From Shimwellia pseudoproteus (GTDB taxonomy: Bacteria > Pseudomonadota > Gammaproteobacteria > Enterobacterales > Enterobacteriaceae): DNA of 64,000 nucleotides. The translations under genes and the position numbers were made by a program. The DNA is taken from positions 32,045 to 96,044 of the forward strand of contig NZ_WBXP01000012.1 of the NCBI RefSeq assembly GCF_016415625.1, written 5' to 3'. Shown here piece by piece: positions 19,266-29,011 of this stretch (the stretch's first letter is position 1; every line of letters starts with the position of its first letter). The notes under the pieces were generated by a model. That model was not told the origin of the DNA and made no database searches. It worked only from the letters and a program-made list of their open reading frames with translations.

Positions 19266-20237
19266 ATGGCTTGTGGCGAATTCTCTCTGATTGCCCGTTA
19301 CTTTGATCGTGTCCGCCGCGCACGCGCGGATGTTGATACCGGTATCGGCGACGATTGTGCACTTCTCACTGTCCCTGATAAACAACTGCTGGCCATCAGC
19401 ACCGATACGCTGGTATCGGGGGTTCACTTCCTGGCCGATATCGATCCGGCGGATCTGGGCTATAAAGCGCTGGCGGTTAACCTCAGCGATTTAGCGGCTA
19501 TGGGCGCTGATCCCGCCTGGCTGACCCTGGCCCTGACGCTGCCAGAGGTGGACGAAGCCTGGCTGGAAGCCTTTAGCGACAGTCTGTTTGAACAACTCAG
19601 TTATTACGAAATGCAGCTGATCGGCGGCGATACCACCCGGGGCCCGCTGGCGATGACCCTGGGTATTCACGGGTTAGTGCCTGTTGGTCGGGCGCTCACC
19701 CGCAGCGGGGCTAAACCGGGGGACTGGATCTACGTGACCGGTACCCTCGGGGACAGCGCCGCCGGGCTGGCTATCCTCCAGCAGCGGCTGACCGTGCCTG
19801 ATGCCGCCGCCCGGGATTATCTGGTACAGCGCCATCTGCGCCCGACACCGCGCATTTTACAGGGGCAGGGGCTGCGGGAGCGGGCCAGCAGCGCTATCGA
19901 TCTCTCTGACGGGCTGGCGTCTGACTTGCGCCATATTCTCACCGCCAGCGACTGCGGGGCGCGCATTGATGTTGATGCGTTACCGTTATCGGACGCCTTA
20001 CGCAGCCACTGTGATGCCGCACAGGCCCTGCGTTGGGCGCTGAGCGGCGGCGAGGATTATGAGCTGTGCTTTAGCGTGCCGGAGCTTCACCGCGGCGCAC
20101 TGGATGTGGCACTGGGCCATTTAGGCGTTCCCTTCACCTGCATTGGACAAATGTGCGCGCCATCGGACGGGCTACTCTATACCCGCCACGGTGAGCCAGT
20201 TATTCTGGATGAAAAAGGCTATGACCATTTCGCGTAG
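19266..20237 (+). CDS. thiL: Thiamine-monophosphate kinase
   Basis: ThiL phosphorylates thiamine monophosphate to the active cofactor thiamine pyrophosphate. Starting at ATG 19266 ([16 protein letters not shown], exactly the E. coli N-terminus) gives 323 residues; a start at 19239 would add nine residues without homology. Motifs include [27 protein letters not shown] and [12 protein letters not shown] of the PurM/ThiL superfamily. Its last 17 bp overlap pgpA, suggesting coupled translation. Confidence 0.97.
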   Translation: MACGEFSLIARYFDRVRRARADVDTGIGDDCALLTVPDKQLLAISTDTLVSGVHFLADIDPADLGYKALAVNLSDLAAMGADPAWLTLALTLPEVDEAWLEAFSDSLFEQLSYYEMQLIGGDTTRGPLAMTLGIHGLVPVGRALTRSGAKPGDWIYVTGTLGDSAAGLAILQQRLTVPDAAARDYLVQRHLRPTPRILQGQGLRERASSAIDLSDGLASDLRHILTASDCGARIDVDALPLSDALRSHCDAAQALRWALSGGEDYELCFSVPELHRGALDVALGHLGVPFTCIGQMCAPSDGLLYTRHGEPVILDEKGYDHFA

Positions 20238-20736
20238 CGATAAACAACAGGCAAAACAGCGCCTGAATTTAGCTAACCCCTGGCACTTACTGGCCACCGG
20301 GTTTGGCAGCGGCCTCAGCCCGGTTGTACCGGGCACCATGGGGTCGTTAGCGTCGATCCCGTTCTGGTGCCTGTTGATTATGCTGCCCTGGCAGCTCTAT
20401 TCGCTGGTGGTGATGTTCGCCATCTGTATCGGGGTGTACCTGTGTCACGTTACCGCAAAGGACATGGGGGTTCATGACCACGGCAGCATCGTCTGGGACG
20501 AGTTTGTCGGGATGTGGATAACGCTGATGGCGTTGCCGGTGAATAACTGGCAGTGGGTACTGATTGGCTTTGTGGTGTTCCGCATCCTCGACATGTGGAA
20601 GCCCTGGCCGATCCGCTGGTTCGATAGCAATGTCCAGGGCGGTATGGGGATCATGATCGACGACATTGTCGCAGGGGTGATTTCCGCCGGTATTATTTAC
20701 CTGGTTGGCCACCACTGGCCGCTGGGGATAATCTAA
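20221..20736 (+). CDS. pgpA: Phosphatidylglycerophosphatase A
   Basis: PgpA is an inner-membrane phosphatase that converts phosphatidylglycerol phosphate to phosphatidylglycerol. The ATG at 20221 inside the end of thiL gives 171 residues (E. coli 172). Conserved sequence includes [39 protein letters not shown] and [13 protein letters not shown]. Several hydrophobic helices are visible. It is the last gene of the nusB-thiL-pgpA run and is followed by a terminator. Confidence 0.97.
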   Translation: MTISRSDKQQAKQRLNLANPWHLLATGFGSGLSPVVPGTMGSLASIPFWCLLIMLPWQLYSLVVMFAICIGVYLCHVTAKDMGVHDHGSIVWDEFVGMWITLMALPVNNWQWVLIGFVVFRILDMWKPWPIRWFDSNVQGGMGIMIDDIVAGVISAGIIYLVGHHWPLGII

Positions 20737-20746
20737 TTTACCCATC

Positions 20747-20768
20747 AGGGAGCGTCGGCTCCCTTTTT
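20747..20768 (+). terminator. Intrinsic terminator after pgpA
   Basis: AGGGAGC (20747-20753) pairs with GCTCCCT (20758-20764) over GTCG, then T residues to 20768. It is 10 bp beyond the pgpA stop. Confidence 0.92.
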
Positions 20769-21361
20769 GTTGGCCGCTGGTGGTATGGGGCGCGGGTAAA
20801 GAATTTGATAAATAAACACCTCAGATAATGGCGGTATTTTTTGTCAGGTAATAGCGCCGGCTGCCGCCAGCGGTTAATTCGCCATAAATGCGCCGAACGT
20901 TTCTTGCTATTTTAGCCATCGCTATCATTACTGCTGTCTGGGCGGGAGAGCGATTATTATTTCGCTAAAACCGCAGAGTAGCCGGCGGATATTTTGTAAA
21001 AAGTCAGAATTATATCCCCCCCGTATTGTGTGAACGTTCTCACCCCTGGGCTTCGGTGGCTCTGGTAGGCTATGCTAATCAGAGCACCGACACCGCCTGT
21101 GGCGCAGGCTGCCGCGGGTGGCCTGCCGGTTGTCGTCAGGCAGGCCCGGAAAAATGAAAAAGTGTGTTTCATGCGCGTAGGGTATATCCGGAAAACAGGG
21201 GGTATCCGCGCCAGTAATATTTATCCTTTTTTGTTTTTTTTCATTAATTAGCCGGGGGATGGGCAGGCAGTAAATAGCATAACGAGTAGGGTACTGCGGC
21301 GTTGCTTACTGCGGTAATTGTGAGCAGACTAACTTAAATAATCGCGTTAGGTTATTTTCCC
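20769..21361. other. pgpA-yajO intergenic region, first part
   Basis: No conventional gene is visible in this stretch. It contains a 26-codon hydrophobic ORF (20888-20968), a GC hairpin GGCCTGCC/GGCAGGCC (21120-21127 with 21139-21146) and a T-rich tract near 21230-21242. A 71-codon minus-strand frame (20957-21172) lacks a ribosome site and homology that I can name. Confidence 0.6.
20888..20968 (+). CDS. Candidate 26-residue hydrophobic peptide
   Basis: ATG 20888 opens a 26-codon frame reading MRRTFLAILAIAIITAVWAG followed by ERLLFR. It has a basic start, one hydrophobic helix and a basic end, like small single-span membrane proteins and some type I toxins. The upstream bases show no good ribosome site. 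Conservation would be needed to accept it. Confidence 0.25.
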   Translation: MRRTFLAILAIAIITAVWAGERLLFR

Positions 21362-21460
21362 ATGATGCTATTAGAATTTTCGGCCATTATTGCTGTCGTT
21401 TTTTTATTACCGCTCCTTTTTATTTGGGTGATAAAGAAAATCGAACAAGATGCTGAATGA
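21362..21460 (+). CDS. Candidate 32-residue single-span membrane protein
   Basis: The ORF starts ATG ATG (21362, 21365) and ends TGA at 21460. It encodes a short acidic N-terminus (MMLLEFS), one strong membrane helix (AIIAVVFLLPLLFIWVI) and a charged tail (KKIEQDAE). TTAGG lies about 10 bases before the first ATG, a weak ribosome site. The charge layout predicts a cytoplasmic C-terminus by the positive-inside rule. It lies just before a highly structured 130-nt stretch. I do not recognise a family. Confidence 0.4.
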   Translation: MMLLEFSAIIAVVFLLPLLFIWVIKKIEQDAE

Positions 21461-21596
21461 GCACCGGCCAGGCCGGCGCCGGGTAGCGACGCAATAACGG
21501 TATCACCCCCGCCGGTTCTGCGCTTTTTGTGGTGCAGCGCGTGCTGTTGCCTCGCAACGGGCCCCGCTCCCGGGGCCCATAGCACGCCGAAAACGA
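21461..21596. other. Structured intergenic element with a three-way junction
   Basis: At 21539-21587 an outer stem GCGTGCT/AGCACGC encloses two hairpins placed end to end: GTTGC-CTC-GCAAC (21546-21558) and GGGCCCCG-CTCC-CGGGGCCC (21559-21578). The junction has only two unpaired bases. The element ends 10 bp from the yajO stop. Further upstream CCGGC-CAG-GCCGG near 21464 adds a small hairpin. There is no T-tract, so simple termination is unlikely; a stable RNA, an mRNA 3' protector or a mobile palindromic repeat are possible. Confidence 0.6.
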
Positions 21597-22571
21597 TCAG
21601 CTAAATCCGACCACATGATGGGGCTGGTAAGGGGTTTCCAGCTCGGCAATCTGTTCCGGGCTCAGGGTCAGATCTACGGCGTTAAGCAAATCATCCAGCT
21701 GTTCCTGGCGCGAGGTGCCGATAATCGGCGCGGTGACCCCGGGTTTGCTCAGCAGCCACGCCAGCGCCACCTGGGCGCGGCTGGCCCCGGTATCGTGGGC
21801 GATATATGCCAGGCGCTCGGCGATTTGCGCGTCGTTCTCTTCACTGCTCTGGTAGAGGCTCTTGCCGAACTCATCGGAAATCAGCCGGGCGGTGGTCTCC
21901 CCCCAGGGGCGGGTCAGACGGCCCCGGGCCAGTGGGCTCCATGGCAACACCGCGATCCCTTCGCTGTAGCACAGCGGCAGCATCTCCCGTTCTTCTTCGC
22001 GCTGGATAAGGTTGTACTGATCCTGCATGGTCACGAAGCGGGTCCAGTTATGCTTGTCCTGGGTGTAGATGGCTTTGGCAAACTGCCAGGCATGCATCGA
22101 GGAGGCGCCAATATAGCGGGCCTTCCCGGCTTTCACGACATCGTGTAAAGCTTCGAGGGTCTCTTCCAGCGGGGTAGTGTAGTCCCAGCGGTGAATTTGC
22201 AGCAGATCGACATAATCCATTCCCAACCGGGTCAGGCTGTCGTCAATTGAGCGCAGGATCTGGGCCCGGGAGAGCCCCTGGGGGAGGTCCCCCACCTGGT
22301 GATACACTTTGGTGGCGACCACTACCTCATCACGGCGGGCAAAATCACGGAGCGCCCGGCCAACAATCTCTTCACTACTGCCAGCGGAGTAACTGTTAGC
22401 GGTATCGAAGAAATTAATGCCGCGCTCAAGGGCGTGCTGGATAATCGGGCGGCTGCTCTCTTCAGGCAGCGTCCAGGCGTGGTTACCCCGGTCCGGTTCG
22501 CCAAACGTCATACAGCCGAGGCACAGGCGGGATACCTTCAGATCGGTATTGCCGAGTTGCTGATAGTGCAT
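21597..22571 (-). CDS. yajO: Aldo/keto reductase YajO
   Basis: A 324-residue NADPH-dependent aldo/keto reductase, the E. coli YajO length. The catalytic tetrad pattern is visible: Asp in NFFDTANSYSAGSSEE with its Tyr, Lys in VVVATKVYHQ and His in LLQIHRWDY. The cofactor region includes PIIGTSRQEQL near the C-terminus. YajO has been linked genetically to 1-deoxyxylulose 5-phosphate and thiamine supply in E. coli, which fits its place 70 bp downstream of dxs on the same strand. Confidence 0.95.
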   Translation of the reverse strand: MHYQQLGNTDLKVSRLCLGCMTFGEPDRGNHAWTLPEESSRPIIQHALERGINFFDTANSYSAGSSEEIVGRALRDFARRDEVVVATKVYHQVGDLPQGLSRAQILRSIDDSLTRLGMDYVDLLQIHRWDYTTPLEETLEALHDVVKAGKARYIGASSMHAWQFAKAIYTQDKHNWTRFVTMQDQYNLIQREEEREMLPLCYSEGIAVLPWSPLARGRLTRPWGETTARLISDEFGKSLYQSSEENDAQIAERLAYIAHDTGASRAQVALAWLLSKPGVTAPIIGTSRQEQLDDLLNAVDLTLSPEQIAELETPYQPHHVVGFS

Positions 22572-22641
22572 TTATTTCACTCCTGCTGATGCTAGTGTTC
22601 TGTTGCTTTAGCATAGCAGGAGTGGGGTCAGGGGGCGGCGA

Positions 22642-24504
22642 TCAGGCCAGCCAGTTTTTGATGCGGGTCAGGATCTGGTCACTATTCAGGCCGGCATCGG
22701 CCCGGGCTTCATCCTGGGTACCCTGGGGGATAAAGTGGTCAGGCAGGCCGATATTCAGTACCGCTACCGGGCGACGGTGGGCCATCAGCACTTCATTTAC
22801 GCCGCTACCGGCACCGCCCATAATGGCATTCTCTTCGAGGGTGATCAGCGCGTCGTGGCGGGCGGCCAGTTCGAGGATCAGCGCCTCATCGAGGGGTTTA
22901 GCAAACCGCATATCCACCAGGGTGGCATTGAGGGTTTCCGCCACGGATGCGGCTTCGCCAATCAGGGTGCCGAAGTTGAGAATCGCCAGTTTTTCCCCTT
23001 CACGCTTAATGATCCCTTTACCGATGGGCAACCGCTCGAGGGGCTGTAACGCCACCCCGGTAACATTGCCGCGCGGGTAGCGCACGGCGCAGGGCCCTTT
23101 CGGGTAGTGGTAGCCGGTGTACAGCATCTGGCGGCATTCGTTCTCATCACTCGGGGTCATGATAACCATGTCGGGAATGCAGCGCAGGAAGGACAAATCA
23201 AACGCGCCCTGGTGGGTCTGGCCGTCCGCGCCGACAATACCGGCCCGGTCAATGGCAAACAGCACCGGCAGTTTTTGAATGGCGACATCGTGGATCAGCT
23301 GATCGTAGGCGCGCTGTAAGAAGGTGGAGTAGATAGCCACTACCGGCTTATAGCCACCAATGGCGAGGCCCGCCGCAAAGGTGACTGCGTGCTGCTCGGC
23401 AATGGCGACATCGAAATATTGTTCGGGGAACTTGCGCGAGAATTCCACCATCCCGGAGCCTTCACGCATCGCCGGGGTGATGGCCATCAGTTTGTCGTCC
23501 CCCGCGGCGGTTTCACACAGCCAGTCACCGAAGATCTTCGAGTAGGTCGGGGTGGTATTGGTACTCTTCGGCAGTTGCCCGGTCAGGGGATCAAATTTCG
23601 GCACCGCGTGGTAGCTGATGGGGTCTTTTTCGGCGGGGGCATAGCCCCGGCCTTTCTTGGTCATGATATGTAAAAACTGCGGGCCTTTCAGGTCGCGCAT
23701 GTTTTTCAGGGTGCTGACCAGCCCCAGCACATCGTGGCCATCCACCGGACCAATATAGTTAAAGCCCAGCTCTTCAAACAGGGTCCCTGGTACCACCATG
23801 CCTTTGATATGCTCTTCGGTGCGTTTGAGCAGCTCTTTAATTGGCGGCACGCTGGAGAACACTTTTTTGCCGCCTTCCCGCAAAGAGGAGTACAGCTTGC
23901 CGGACAGCAACTGGGCGAGGTGGTTATTCAGGGCGCCGACATTTTCAGAAATTGACATCTCATTGTCGTTCAGCACCACCAGCATATCCGGGCGAATATC
24001 CCCGGCGTGGTTCATGGCTTCAAAGGCCATTCCGGCGGTGATTGCGCCATCGCCAATCACGCAGACCGTGCGCCGGTCTTTGCCTTCTTTGGCGGCCGCC
24101 ACCGCAATACCGATACCGGCGCTGATCGAGGTGGACGAGTGGCCAACGCTTAACACGTCGTACTCGCTCTCCTGGCGCCACGGGAACGGGTGCAGGCCAT
24201 TCTTCTGGCGAATAGTGTCGATTTTGTCACGGCGACCGGTGAGGATCTTATGGGGATAGGCCTGGTGGCCCACATCCCAGATCAAGCGGTCAAATGGGGT
24301 GTTATAGACATAATGCAGTGCTACGGTGAGCTCAACAGTACCGAGCCCGGAAGCAAAATGTCCACTGGAGCGGCTTACGCTGTCCAGCAGATAGCGACGC
24401 AGCTCGTCACATAATTTGGGCAGCGTCTCTTTCGGGATCAGACGCAATTCTTCAGTGGACTCTACCAGTGCCAGAGTGGGGTATTTGGCAATATCAAAAC
24501 TCAT
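22642..24504 (-). CDS. dxs: 1-deoxy-D-xylulose-5-phosphate synthase
   Basis: Dxs condenses pyruvate and glyceraldehyde 3-phosphate in a thiamine-diphosphate-dependent reaction, the first step of the MEP isoprenoid pathway and a source for thiamine and pyridoxal. The ATG at 24504 gives 620 residues, equal to E. coli; the GTG one codon earlier is ignored. The cofactor motif [18 protein letters not shown] and the catalytic Glu in [15 protein letters not shown] are intact. It follows ispA by 17 bp in the xseB-ispA-dxs-yajO operon. Confidence 0.98.
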   Translation of the reverse strand: MSFDIAKYPTLALVESTEELRLIPKETLPKLCDELRRYLLDSVSRSSGHFASGLGTVELTVALHYVYNTPFDRLIWDVGHQAYPHKILTGRRDKIDTIRQKNGLHPFPWRQESEYDVLSVGHSSTSISAGIGIAVAAAKEGKDRRTVCVIGDGAITAGMAFEAMNHAGDIRPDMLVVLNDNEMSISENVGALNNHLAQLLSGKLYSSLREGGKKVFSSVPPIKELLKRTEEHIKGMVVPGTLFEELGFNYIGPVDGHDVLGLVSTLKNMRDLKGPQFLHIMTKKGRGYAPAEKDPISYHAVPKFDPLTGQLPKSTNTTPTYSKIFGDWLCETAAGDDKLMAITPAMREGSGMVEFSRKFPEQYFDVAIAEQHAVTFAAGLAIGGYKPVVAIYSTFLQRAYDQLIHDVAIQKLPVLFAIDRAGIVGADGQTHQGAFDLSFLRCIPDMVIMTPSDENECRQMLYTGYHYPKGPCAVRYPRGNVTGVALQPLERLPIGKGIIKREGEKLAILNFGTLIGEAASVAETLNATLVDMRFAKPLDEALILELAARHDALITLEENAIMGGAGSGVNEVLMAHRRPVAVLNIGLPDHFIPQGTQDEARADAGLNSDQILTRIKNWLA

Positions 24505-24521
24505 CACAGACTCATTATGTG

Positions 24522-25424
24522 TTATTTGTCACGCTGTACAATGTACCGGGCTAACGCTTCAAGGGTTGAGGTGTCCAGCGACTGTTGTGCCGCGAGCGTT
24601 TCCAGAACCTGGCAGGCATTAAGATAAAGCTCCTGTGCTCTGGCTTTTGCCTGTTCCAGGCCTAATATCGCCGGGTAGGTGCTCTTACCCAAATGCTGGT
24701 CAGAGCCCTGGCGCTTACCCAGCACGGCAGTATCGCCCACCACATCCAGAATGTCATCCTGCACCTGGAATGCCAGGCCGATGCAGTCCGCGTAGCTATC
24801 CAGCAAAGGTAATGCCTGGCGGCCCGCGTCACCGGCCGCCAGCGCGCCCATACGTACTGCTGCGCGGATCAACATGCCGGTTTTATGGCGGTGGATCTGC
24901 TCCAGCTCCGTAAGGCTGACGGACTGGCCTTCTGCCGCCAGATCCAGCGCCTGGCCGCCGCACATCCCGGCAATACCGCTGGCGTTGGCCAGTTCAGAAA
25001 TCATTGCCAGCCGGGAGGCCGGGCTGACATTTTCCATCTCGTTGTCAGACAGTATAGAGAACGCCAGCGTTTGTAGCGCGTCGCCGGCCAGAATCGCGCT
25101 GGCCTCGCCAAATTTAATATGGCAGGTGGGCTGACCACGACGCAGATCGTCATCGTCCATTGCCGGGAGGTCATCGTGGATCAGCGAATAGGCGTGAATA
25201 CACTCAACCGCCGCCGCCGGGACGTCCAGTGCGGCTGGCGCAACGCCAAACATCTCGCCGGTGGCGTAGACCAGGAACGGGCGCAGCCGTTTTCCGCCCA
25301 GCAGTGTGCCATAGTGCATACAGGCTACCAGTGGACTGTTCTGAAATGGCAGGGGAGCAATAAAACGTGTCAGTGCCTGATTGGCCCGCAAAGCCTGGGC
25401 CTGCAGCTGTTGCTTAAAATCCAT
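24522..25424 (-). CDS. ispA: Farnesyl diphosphate synthase IspA
   Basis: IspA makes geranyl and farnesyl diphosphate from IPP and DMAPP. It has 300 residues (E. coli 299). The first aspartate-rich motif is at 84-92 (DDLPAMDDD) and the second at 223-227 (DDILD); the GGKRLRPFL segment binds IPP. Its ATG overlaps the xseB stop by one base (TAATG), so translation is coupled. With dxs downstream, the operon joins the two ends of isoprenoid synthesis. Confidence 0.98.
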   Translation of the reverse strand: MDFKQQLQAQALRANQALTRFIAPLPFQNSPLVACMHYGTLLGGKRLRPFLVYATGEMFGVAPAALDVPAAAVECIHAYSLIHDDLPAMDDDDLRRGQPTCHIKFGEASAILAGDALQTLAFSILSDNEMENVSPASRLAMISELANASGIAGMCGGQALDLAAEGQSVSLTELEQIHRHKTGMLIRAAVRMGALAAGDAGRQALPLLDSYADCIGLAFQVQDDILDVVGDTAVLGKRQGSDQHLGKSTYPAILGLEQAKARAQELYLNACQVLETLAAQQSLDTSTLEALARYIVQRDK

Positions 25425-25666
25425 TACTCAGCATCCGGCGTAAAAGGGGTAAGTGGTGCGTCTTCATTTTCACTCAGCAGGATTTGCACGCGCTGCTCGG
25501 CCTGCTGCAGTTTCACTTGTCCCTGACGCGCCAGTTGAATACCGCGCTCAAACTCGGTCAGGGCACTTTCCAGCGGTAAATCACCGCTTTCCAGACGGGT
25601 TACTATTTGTTCCAGTTCCTGAAGCGCGTTTTCAAAACTGGCTGGGAGTTCGTTTTTCTTCGCCAT
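25424..25666 (-). CDS. xseB: Exodeoxyribonuclease VII small subunit
   Basis: XseB is the 80-residue regulatory subunit that binds several copies to XseA in exonuclease VII. The helical-hairpin pattern [15 protein letters not shown] ([20 protein letters not shown]) and [17 protein letters not shown] is typical. It is first in the xseB-ispA-dxs-yajO operon and divergent from thiI. The length matches E. coli. Confidence 0.97.
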   Translation of the reverse strand: MAKKNELPASFENALQELEQIVTRLESGDLPLESALTEFERGIQLARQGQVKLQQAEQRVQILLSENEDAPLTPFTPDAE

Positions 25667-25743
25667 GGTAAATCTCTAACCCGGTAGGTGGTTATCATTT
25701 TGTGAAGCAGTATGGTAACCAGAACCCGGCGATAATCAAATAA

Positions 25744-25757
25744 GCCTTAATAGGTTG
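25744..25757. promoter_or_regulatory. GCCTTAATAGGTTG motif, xseB/thiI gap
   Basis: This 14-mer lies in the divergent xseB-thiI region, upstream of a TATACT (25785-25790) that may be the thiI -10. The identical 14-mer, and a variant 20 bp further on, occur in the panE/yajQ divergent region. Possible binding site of an unnamed regulator. Confidence 0.35.
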
Positions 25758-25892
25758 GTTATGTGCGCCGTCTCACAACAGTGATATACTTGCGCGCTTT
25801 GGATGCAGGCGCCAGTGGTGCGACTGCATATTTACTCTCTTCAGCCAGCGGACATCATCGTTGCATGGCTGACCAACGAATACTTAGTCGCC

Positions 25893-27341
25893 ATGAAGTT
25901 TATCATTAAATTATTCCCGGAAATCACCATCAAAAGCCAATCTGTGCGTTTGCGCTTTATTAAGATTCTTACCGGGAATATTCGTAACGTTCTTAAGCAT
26001 TATGATGAAGAGCTGGCTGTTGTTCGCCACTGGGACCACATTGTGGTGCGCGCCAAAGATGAAAGCCAGAAAACCGCCATCCGCGAGGCGCTGACCCGTA
26101 TTCCGGGTATTCACCATATCCTTGATGTTGACGATATGCCGTTTACCTCGATGCACGACATCTTCGAGCAGGCCCTGGAAATGTACCAGGAGCGGCTACA
26201 GGGGAAAACGTTTTGTGTGCGCGTGAAGCGCCGCGGTAAGCATGAGTTCACCTCGATTGAGGTTGAGCGCTATGTGGGCGGCGGGCTGAACCAGCATATC
26301 GAGTCTGCCCGGGTAAAACTGACCAACCCGGATGTGACGGTAAATTTAGAAATCGAAGATGACCGTCTGCTGCTGGTGAAAGGCCGCTATGAAGGCATCG
26401 GCGGTTACCCGATAGGCACCCAGGAAGATGTCCTGTCGCTGATTTCCGGCGGCTTCGATTCCGGCGTTTCCAGCTATATGCTAATGCGTCGCGGTTGCCG
26501 GGTGCATTACTGCTTCTTTAACCTTGGTGGTGCGGCCCACGAAATCGGCGTTAAGCAGGTGGCACACTACCTGTGGAACCGCTTTGGCAGCTCCCACCGG
26601 GTACGCTTTGTGGCGATTAACTTCGAGCCGGTAGTCGGTGAAATCCTTGAAAAAGTCGATGACGGCCAGATGGGCGTGGTGCTGAAGCGTATGATGGTGC
26701 GCGCCGCCTCGAAAGTGGCTGAGCGCTACGGGGTTCAGGCCCTGGTGACCGGCGAAGCGCTGGGCCAGGTGTCCAGCCAAACCCTCACGAACCTGCGGTT
26801 GATCGACAATGTGTCTGACACCTTGATCCTGCGCCCGCTTATCTCCCACGACAAAGAGCACATCATCAATCTGGCCCGGGAAATCGGCACCGAAGACTTT
26901 GCCCGCACCATGCCGGAATACTGCGGTGTAATTTCCAAAAGCCCCACCGTGAAGGCGGTGAAATCCCGGATTGAAGCGGAAGAAGCCCACTTTGATTTTG
27001 CTATCCTCGACAAGGTTGTCGAAGAGGCGGTCAACATGGATATCCGCGACATTGCCCAGCAGACCACCGAGAGCGTGGTGGAAGTGGAAACCGTGCGCGG
27101 TGTGGACGCCAATGAAGTAATCCTCGATATCCGCTCCGTTGATGAGCAGGACGAGAAGCCGCTACAGCTAGACAATGTGACGGTGGTTGGCCTGCCGTTC
27201 TACAAGCTGAGCACCAAATTCGGCGATCTGGACCAGAGTAAAACCTACTTGCTGTGGTGTGAGCGTGGGGTGATGAGCCGTTTGCAGGCGCTCTATCTGC
27301 GCGAGCAGGGCTTTAACAACGTGAAAGTGTATCGCCCGTAA
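25893..27341 (+). CDS. thiI: tRNA 4-thiouridine synthase / thiamine sulfur carrier ThiI
   Basis: ThiI makes 4-thiouridine at tRNA position 8 and provides sulfur for the thiazole of thiamine. Starting at ATG 25893 gives 482 residues, equal to E. coli; the longer in-frame reading from 25803 has no homology. A THUMP domain occupies about 60-165, the PP-loop SGGFDS is at 185-190, Cys344 (PEYCGVIS) and the rhodanese Cys456 (LLWCERGVM) are both present, so the disulfide cycle should work. The gene is monocistronic and faces the yajL-panE unit. Confidence 0.98.
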   Translation: MKFIIKLFPEITIKSQSVRLRFIKILTGNIRNVLKHYDEELAVVRHWDHIVVRAKDESQKTAIREALTRIPGIHHILDVDDMPFTSMHDIFEQALEMYQERLQGKTFCVRVKRRGKHEFTSIEVERYVGGGLNQHIESARVKLTNPDVTVNLEIEDDRLLLVKGRYEGIGGYPIGTQEDVLSLISGGFDSGVSSYMLMRRGCRVHYCFFNLGGAAHEIGVKQVAHYLWNRFGSSHRVRFVAINFEPVVGEILEKVDDGQMGVVLKRMMVRAASKVAERYGVQALVTGEALGQVSSQTLTNLRLIDNVSDTLILRPLISHDKEHIINLAREIGTEDFARTMPEYCGVISKSPTVKAVKSRIEAEEAHFDFAILDKVVEEAVNMDIRDIAQQTTESVVEVETVRGVDANEVILDIRSVDEQDEKPLQLDNVTVVGLPFYKLSTKFGDLDQSKTYLLWCERGVMSRLQALYLREQGFNNVKVYRP

Positions 27342-27352
27342 CACCCGCGCTA

Positions 27353-27380
27353 AAAAAGCAGGCAGCCCGCAGGCTGCCTG
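27353..27380 (-). terminator. Intrinsic terminator of panE-yajL (minus strand)
   Basis: CAGGCAGCC (27359-27367) pairs with GGCTGCCTG (27372-27380). On the minus strand the stem is followed by six T residues (27353-27358). On the plus strand only TT follows, so it serves yajL chiefly and thiI weakly. Confidence 0.88.
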
Positions 27381-27405
27381 TTGGGTGCATCACCAGGGCA
27401 GGGGA

Positions 27406-27996
27406 TTAATCCGCGTAGTTATAAATTCCCGCCGCCAGCACTAACTGCGCCGCCACCTCGGCGGCTTTTTCTTTGCCCGCCAGCAGATCAATAATTTTTA
27501 GCGCGAAGTCAATACTGGTGCCCGGCCCCTGGCTGGTGAGCAGTTTGACGCGCTCGTCGTAGTAACAGCGTTTATCCATCCAGCTATCTGCCGGAATGGT
27601 GGCTTTTAAGCCCGGGAAGCCGGTCATATTGCCCAGCACAAAGATATTGTGGTGGGCCAGCACGGTGCCCGGCGCGGCGCAAATCGCCGCCACAATCCGG
27701 CCGGAGAGATGAAACTGGCGCACGGTTTCCACCAGCAGTGGGCTGTCGCGCAGGCACTCTGCGCCTTTCAGGCCGCCGGGCAGCACAATTACATCGAACT
27801 CGCCATCGGCCACGCTGACCAGCGGGGCATCCGCCAGCAGTTTTACCCCCCGGGAGCAGGTAATGGTGAGGTCACCGTCGCTGGCGACGCTGGCGGTGGT
27901 GGCCCGGATCCCGGCGCGGACCAGCAGGTCGATAGTGGTGACCGCTTCGGTCTCTTCACAGCCAGGTGCCAGGCAGATCAGCGCTGATGCGCTCAT
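27406..27996 (-). CDS. yajL: Protein/nucleotide deglycase and chaperone YajL
   Basis: YajL belongs to the DJ-1/PfpI family and protects against oxidative and carbonyl stress in E. coli. ATG 27996 follows AAGGA and gives 196 residues, the E. coli length; a GTG two codons earlier is rejected. The reactive cysteine is Cys106 in AAICAAPG, with the Glu-containing PGCEETEAV loop near the start. It overlaps the 3' end of panE by 41 bp, indicating an operon panE-yajL. Confidence 0.96.
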   Translation of the reverse strand: MSASALICLAPGCEETEAVTTIDLLVRAGIRATTASVASDGDLTITCSRGVKLLADAPLVSVADGEFDVIVLPGGLKGAECLRDSPLLVETVRQFHLSGRIVAAICAAPGTVLAHHNIFVLGNMTGFPGLKATIPADSWMDKRCYYDERVKLLTSQGPGTSIDFALKIIDLLAGKEKAAEVAAQLVLAAGIYNYAD

Positions 27997-28870
27997 ATTC
28001 ACTTTCCTTCTGTTTAATCATTTCGAACAGGCGCCGGTTTTCCGGCAGGCTAATGCCGTGGGCCCGGCCCCGCTGGAGCAAATAGCCGGTGATGTAGTCA
28101 ATTTCCGTGTGGCGTTGCAGGCGCACGTCCTGGAGCATTGACGAAATATTCTGGCCGGTGGTGTCGATTATCTGCTCAACATAGCTCAGCAGGCCCTCCG
28201 GGGAGGTGTGGTAGCCATCGCGGCCCATCACCAGCGCCACCTCCTGGCAGACGGCGGCCACCTCGTCACGGTGCAGGATAAGCGCCCCGTTGGGGCAGTT
28301 ATAGATTGCCGTCAGCGGGTTGATTACGCAGTTTACCGCCAGTTTTTGCCAGCAGGCGGCGGCGATATCATCATGCCAGGCGACGTCTGGCAAGACCTGG
28401 TGCAGCCGTTCCGCCAGCTCGCTAAAGGCTTTACCGGCCGGGTTCCCCGGGCCGATATGGGTTGTTCCCCCGGCAACGTGAATAATCACATTACCGTCAC
28501 GCCGGGCGGCGTGGGTGGTCACCCCCTGCAAGAGCGGATTGGGTAAGTCGCTGAGCTCATCGAGGGTGCCCATGCCATTGTGCAACAGCAAAATCGGGCA
28601 GCCCGGGGCGAGACTGGTTTTTAGGTTTTTAAGCGCCCCAAATACCTGCCAGGCTTTCAGTGTGACGATCAGCAGATCGCTGTTCGATAAAAATGCCGGA
28701 TCGTTAGCGGTGAGCGTGTGGTTAAAAACACTGCCGTCAGTTTCAATCAGGTTAATACTGCAATAAGGCTGGGCTACCCGCAGCCAGCCCTGGACTTCAT
28801 GTCCTTGTTTATACAGCGCTGTCAGCCAGAGTTGCCCTAAAGCACCACAGCCCAGTACGGTTATTTTCAT
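27956..28870 (-). CDS. panE: 2-dehydropantoate 2-reductase
   Basis: PanE reduces ketopantoate to pantoate with NADPH on the way to pantothenate and CoA. The 304-residue protein has the Rossmann motif GCGALG (7-12), the catalytic Lys176 (WQKLAVN) and Glu256 (HTEIDYI), all at E. coli positions. It precedes yajL with a 41-bp overlap and is divergent from yajQ. The promoter region holds two copies of a GCCTTAA-type repeat. Confidence 0.97.
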   Translation of the reverse strand: MKITVLGCGALGQLWLTALYKQGHEVQGWLRVAQPYCSINLIETDGSVFNHTLTANDPAFLSNSDLLIVTLKAWQVFGALKNLKTSLAPGCPILLLHNGMGTLDELSDLPNPLLQGVTTHAARRDGNVIIHVAGGTTHIGPGNPAGKAFSELAERLHQVLPDVAWHDDIAAACWQKLAVNCVINPLTAIYNCPNGALILHRDEVAAVCQEVALVMGRDGYHTSPEGLLSYVEQIIDTTGQNISSMLQDVRLQRHTEIDYITGYLLQRGRAHGISLPENRRLFEMIKQKESEYERISADLPGTWL

Positions 28871-28920
28871 TACGCCTCCCCACCCGGTACGGCACGGGTG
28901 TTGTTATTTCCCCTATTATA

Positions 28921-28954
28921 GCCTTAATAGGTTGCTAACCGCCTTAACGGGTTG
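28921..28954. promoter_or_regulatory. Tandem GCCTTAAYRGGTTG repeats, panE/yajQ gap
   Basis: GCCTTAATAGGTTG (28921-28934) and GCCTTAACGGGTTG (28941-28954) are direct repeats with a 20-bp period, about two helical turns. The first abuts ATTATA (28915-28920), a minus-strand TATAAT that may serve panE. The same 14-mer lies ahead of thiI. The pattern suggests cooperative binding of one protein, identity unknown. Confidence 0.45.
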
Positions 28955-29011
28955 TTTTGTACAATTCAGCGGGTATCATGCTTGCCAGTAAAACCTAAGG
29001 GAGAAGCGAAT

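Noticed and set aside
20957..21172. 71-codon minus-strand ORF in the pgpA-yajO gap
   Set aside because: No ribosome site, no membrane or domain pattern beyond a short start, and composition typical of non-coding DNA.
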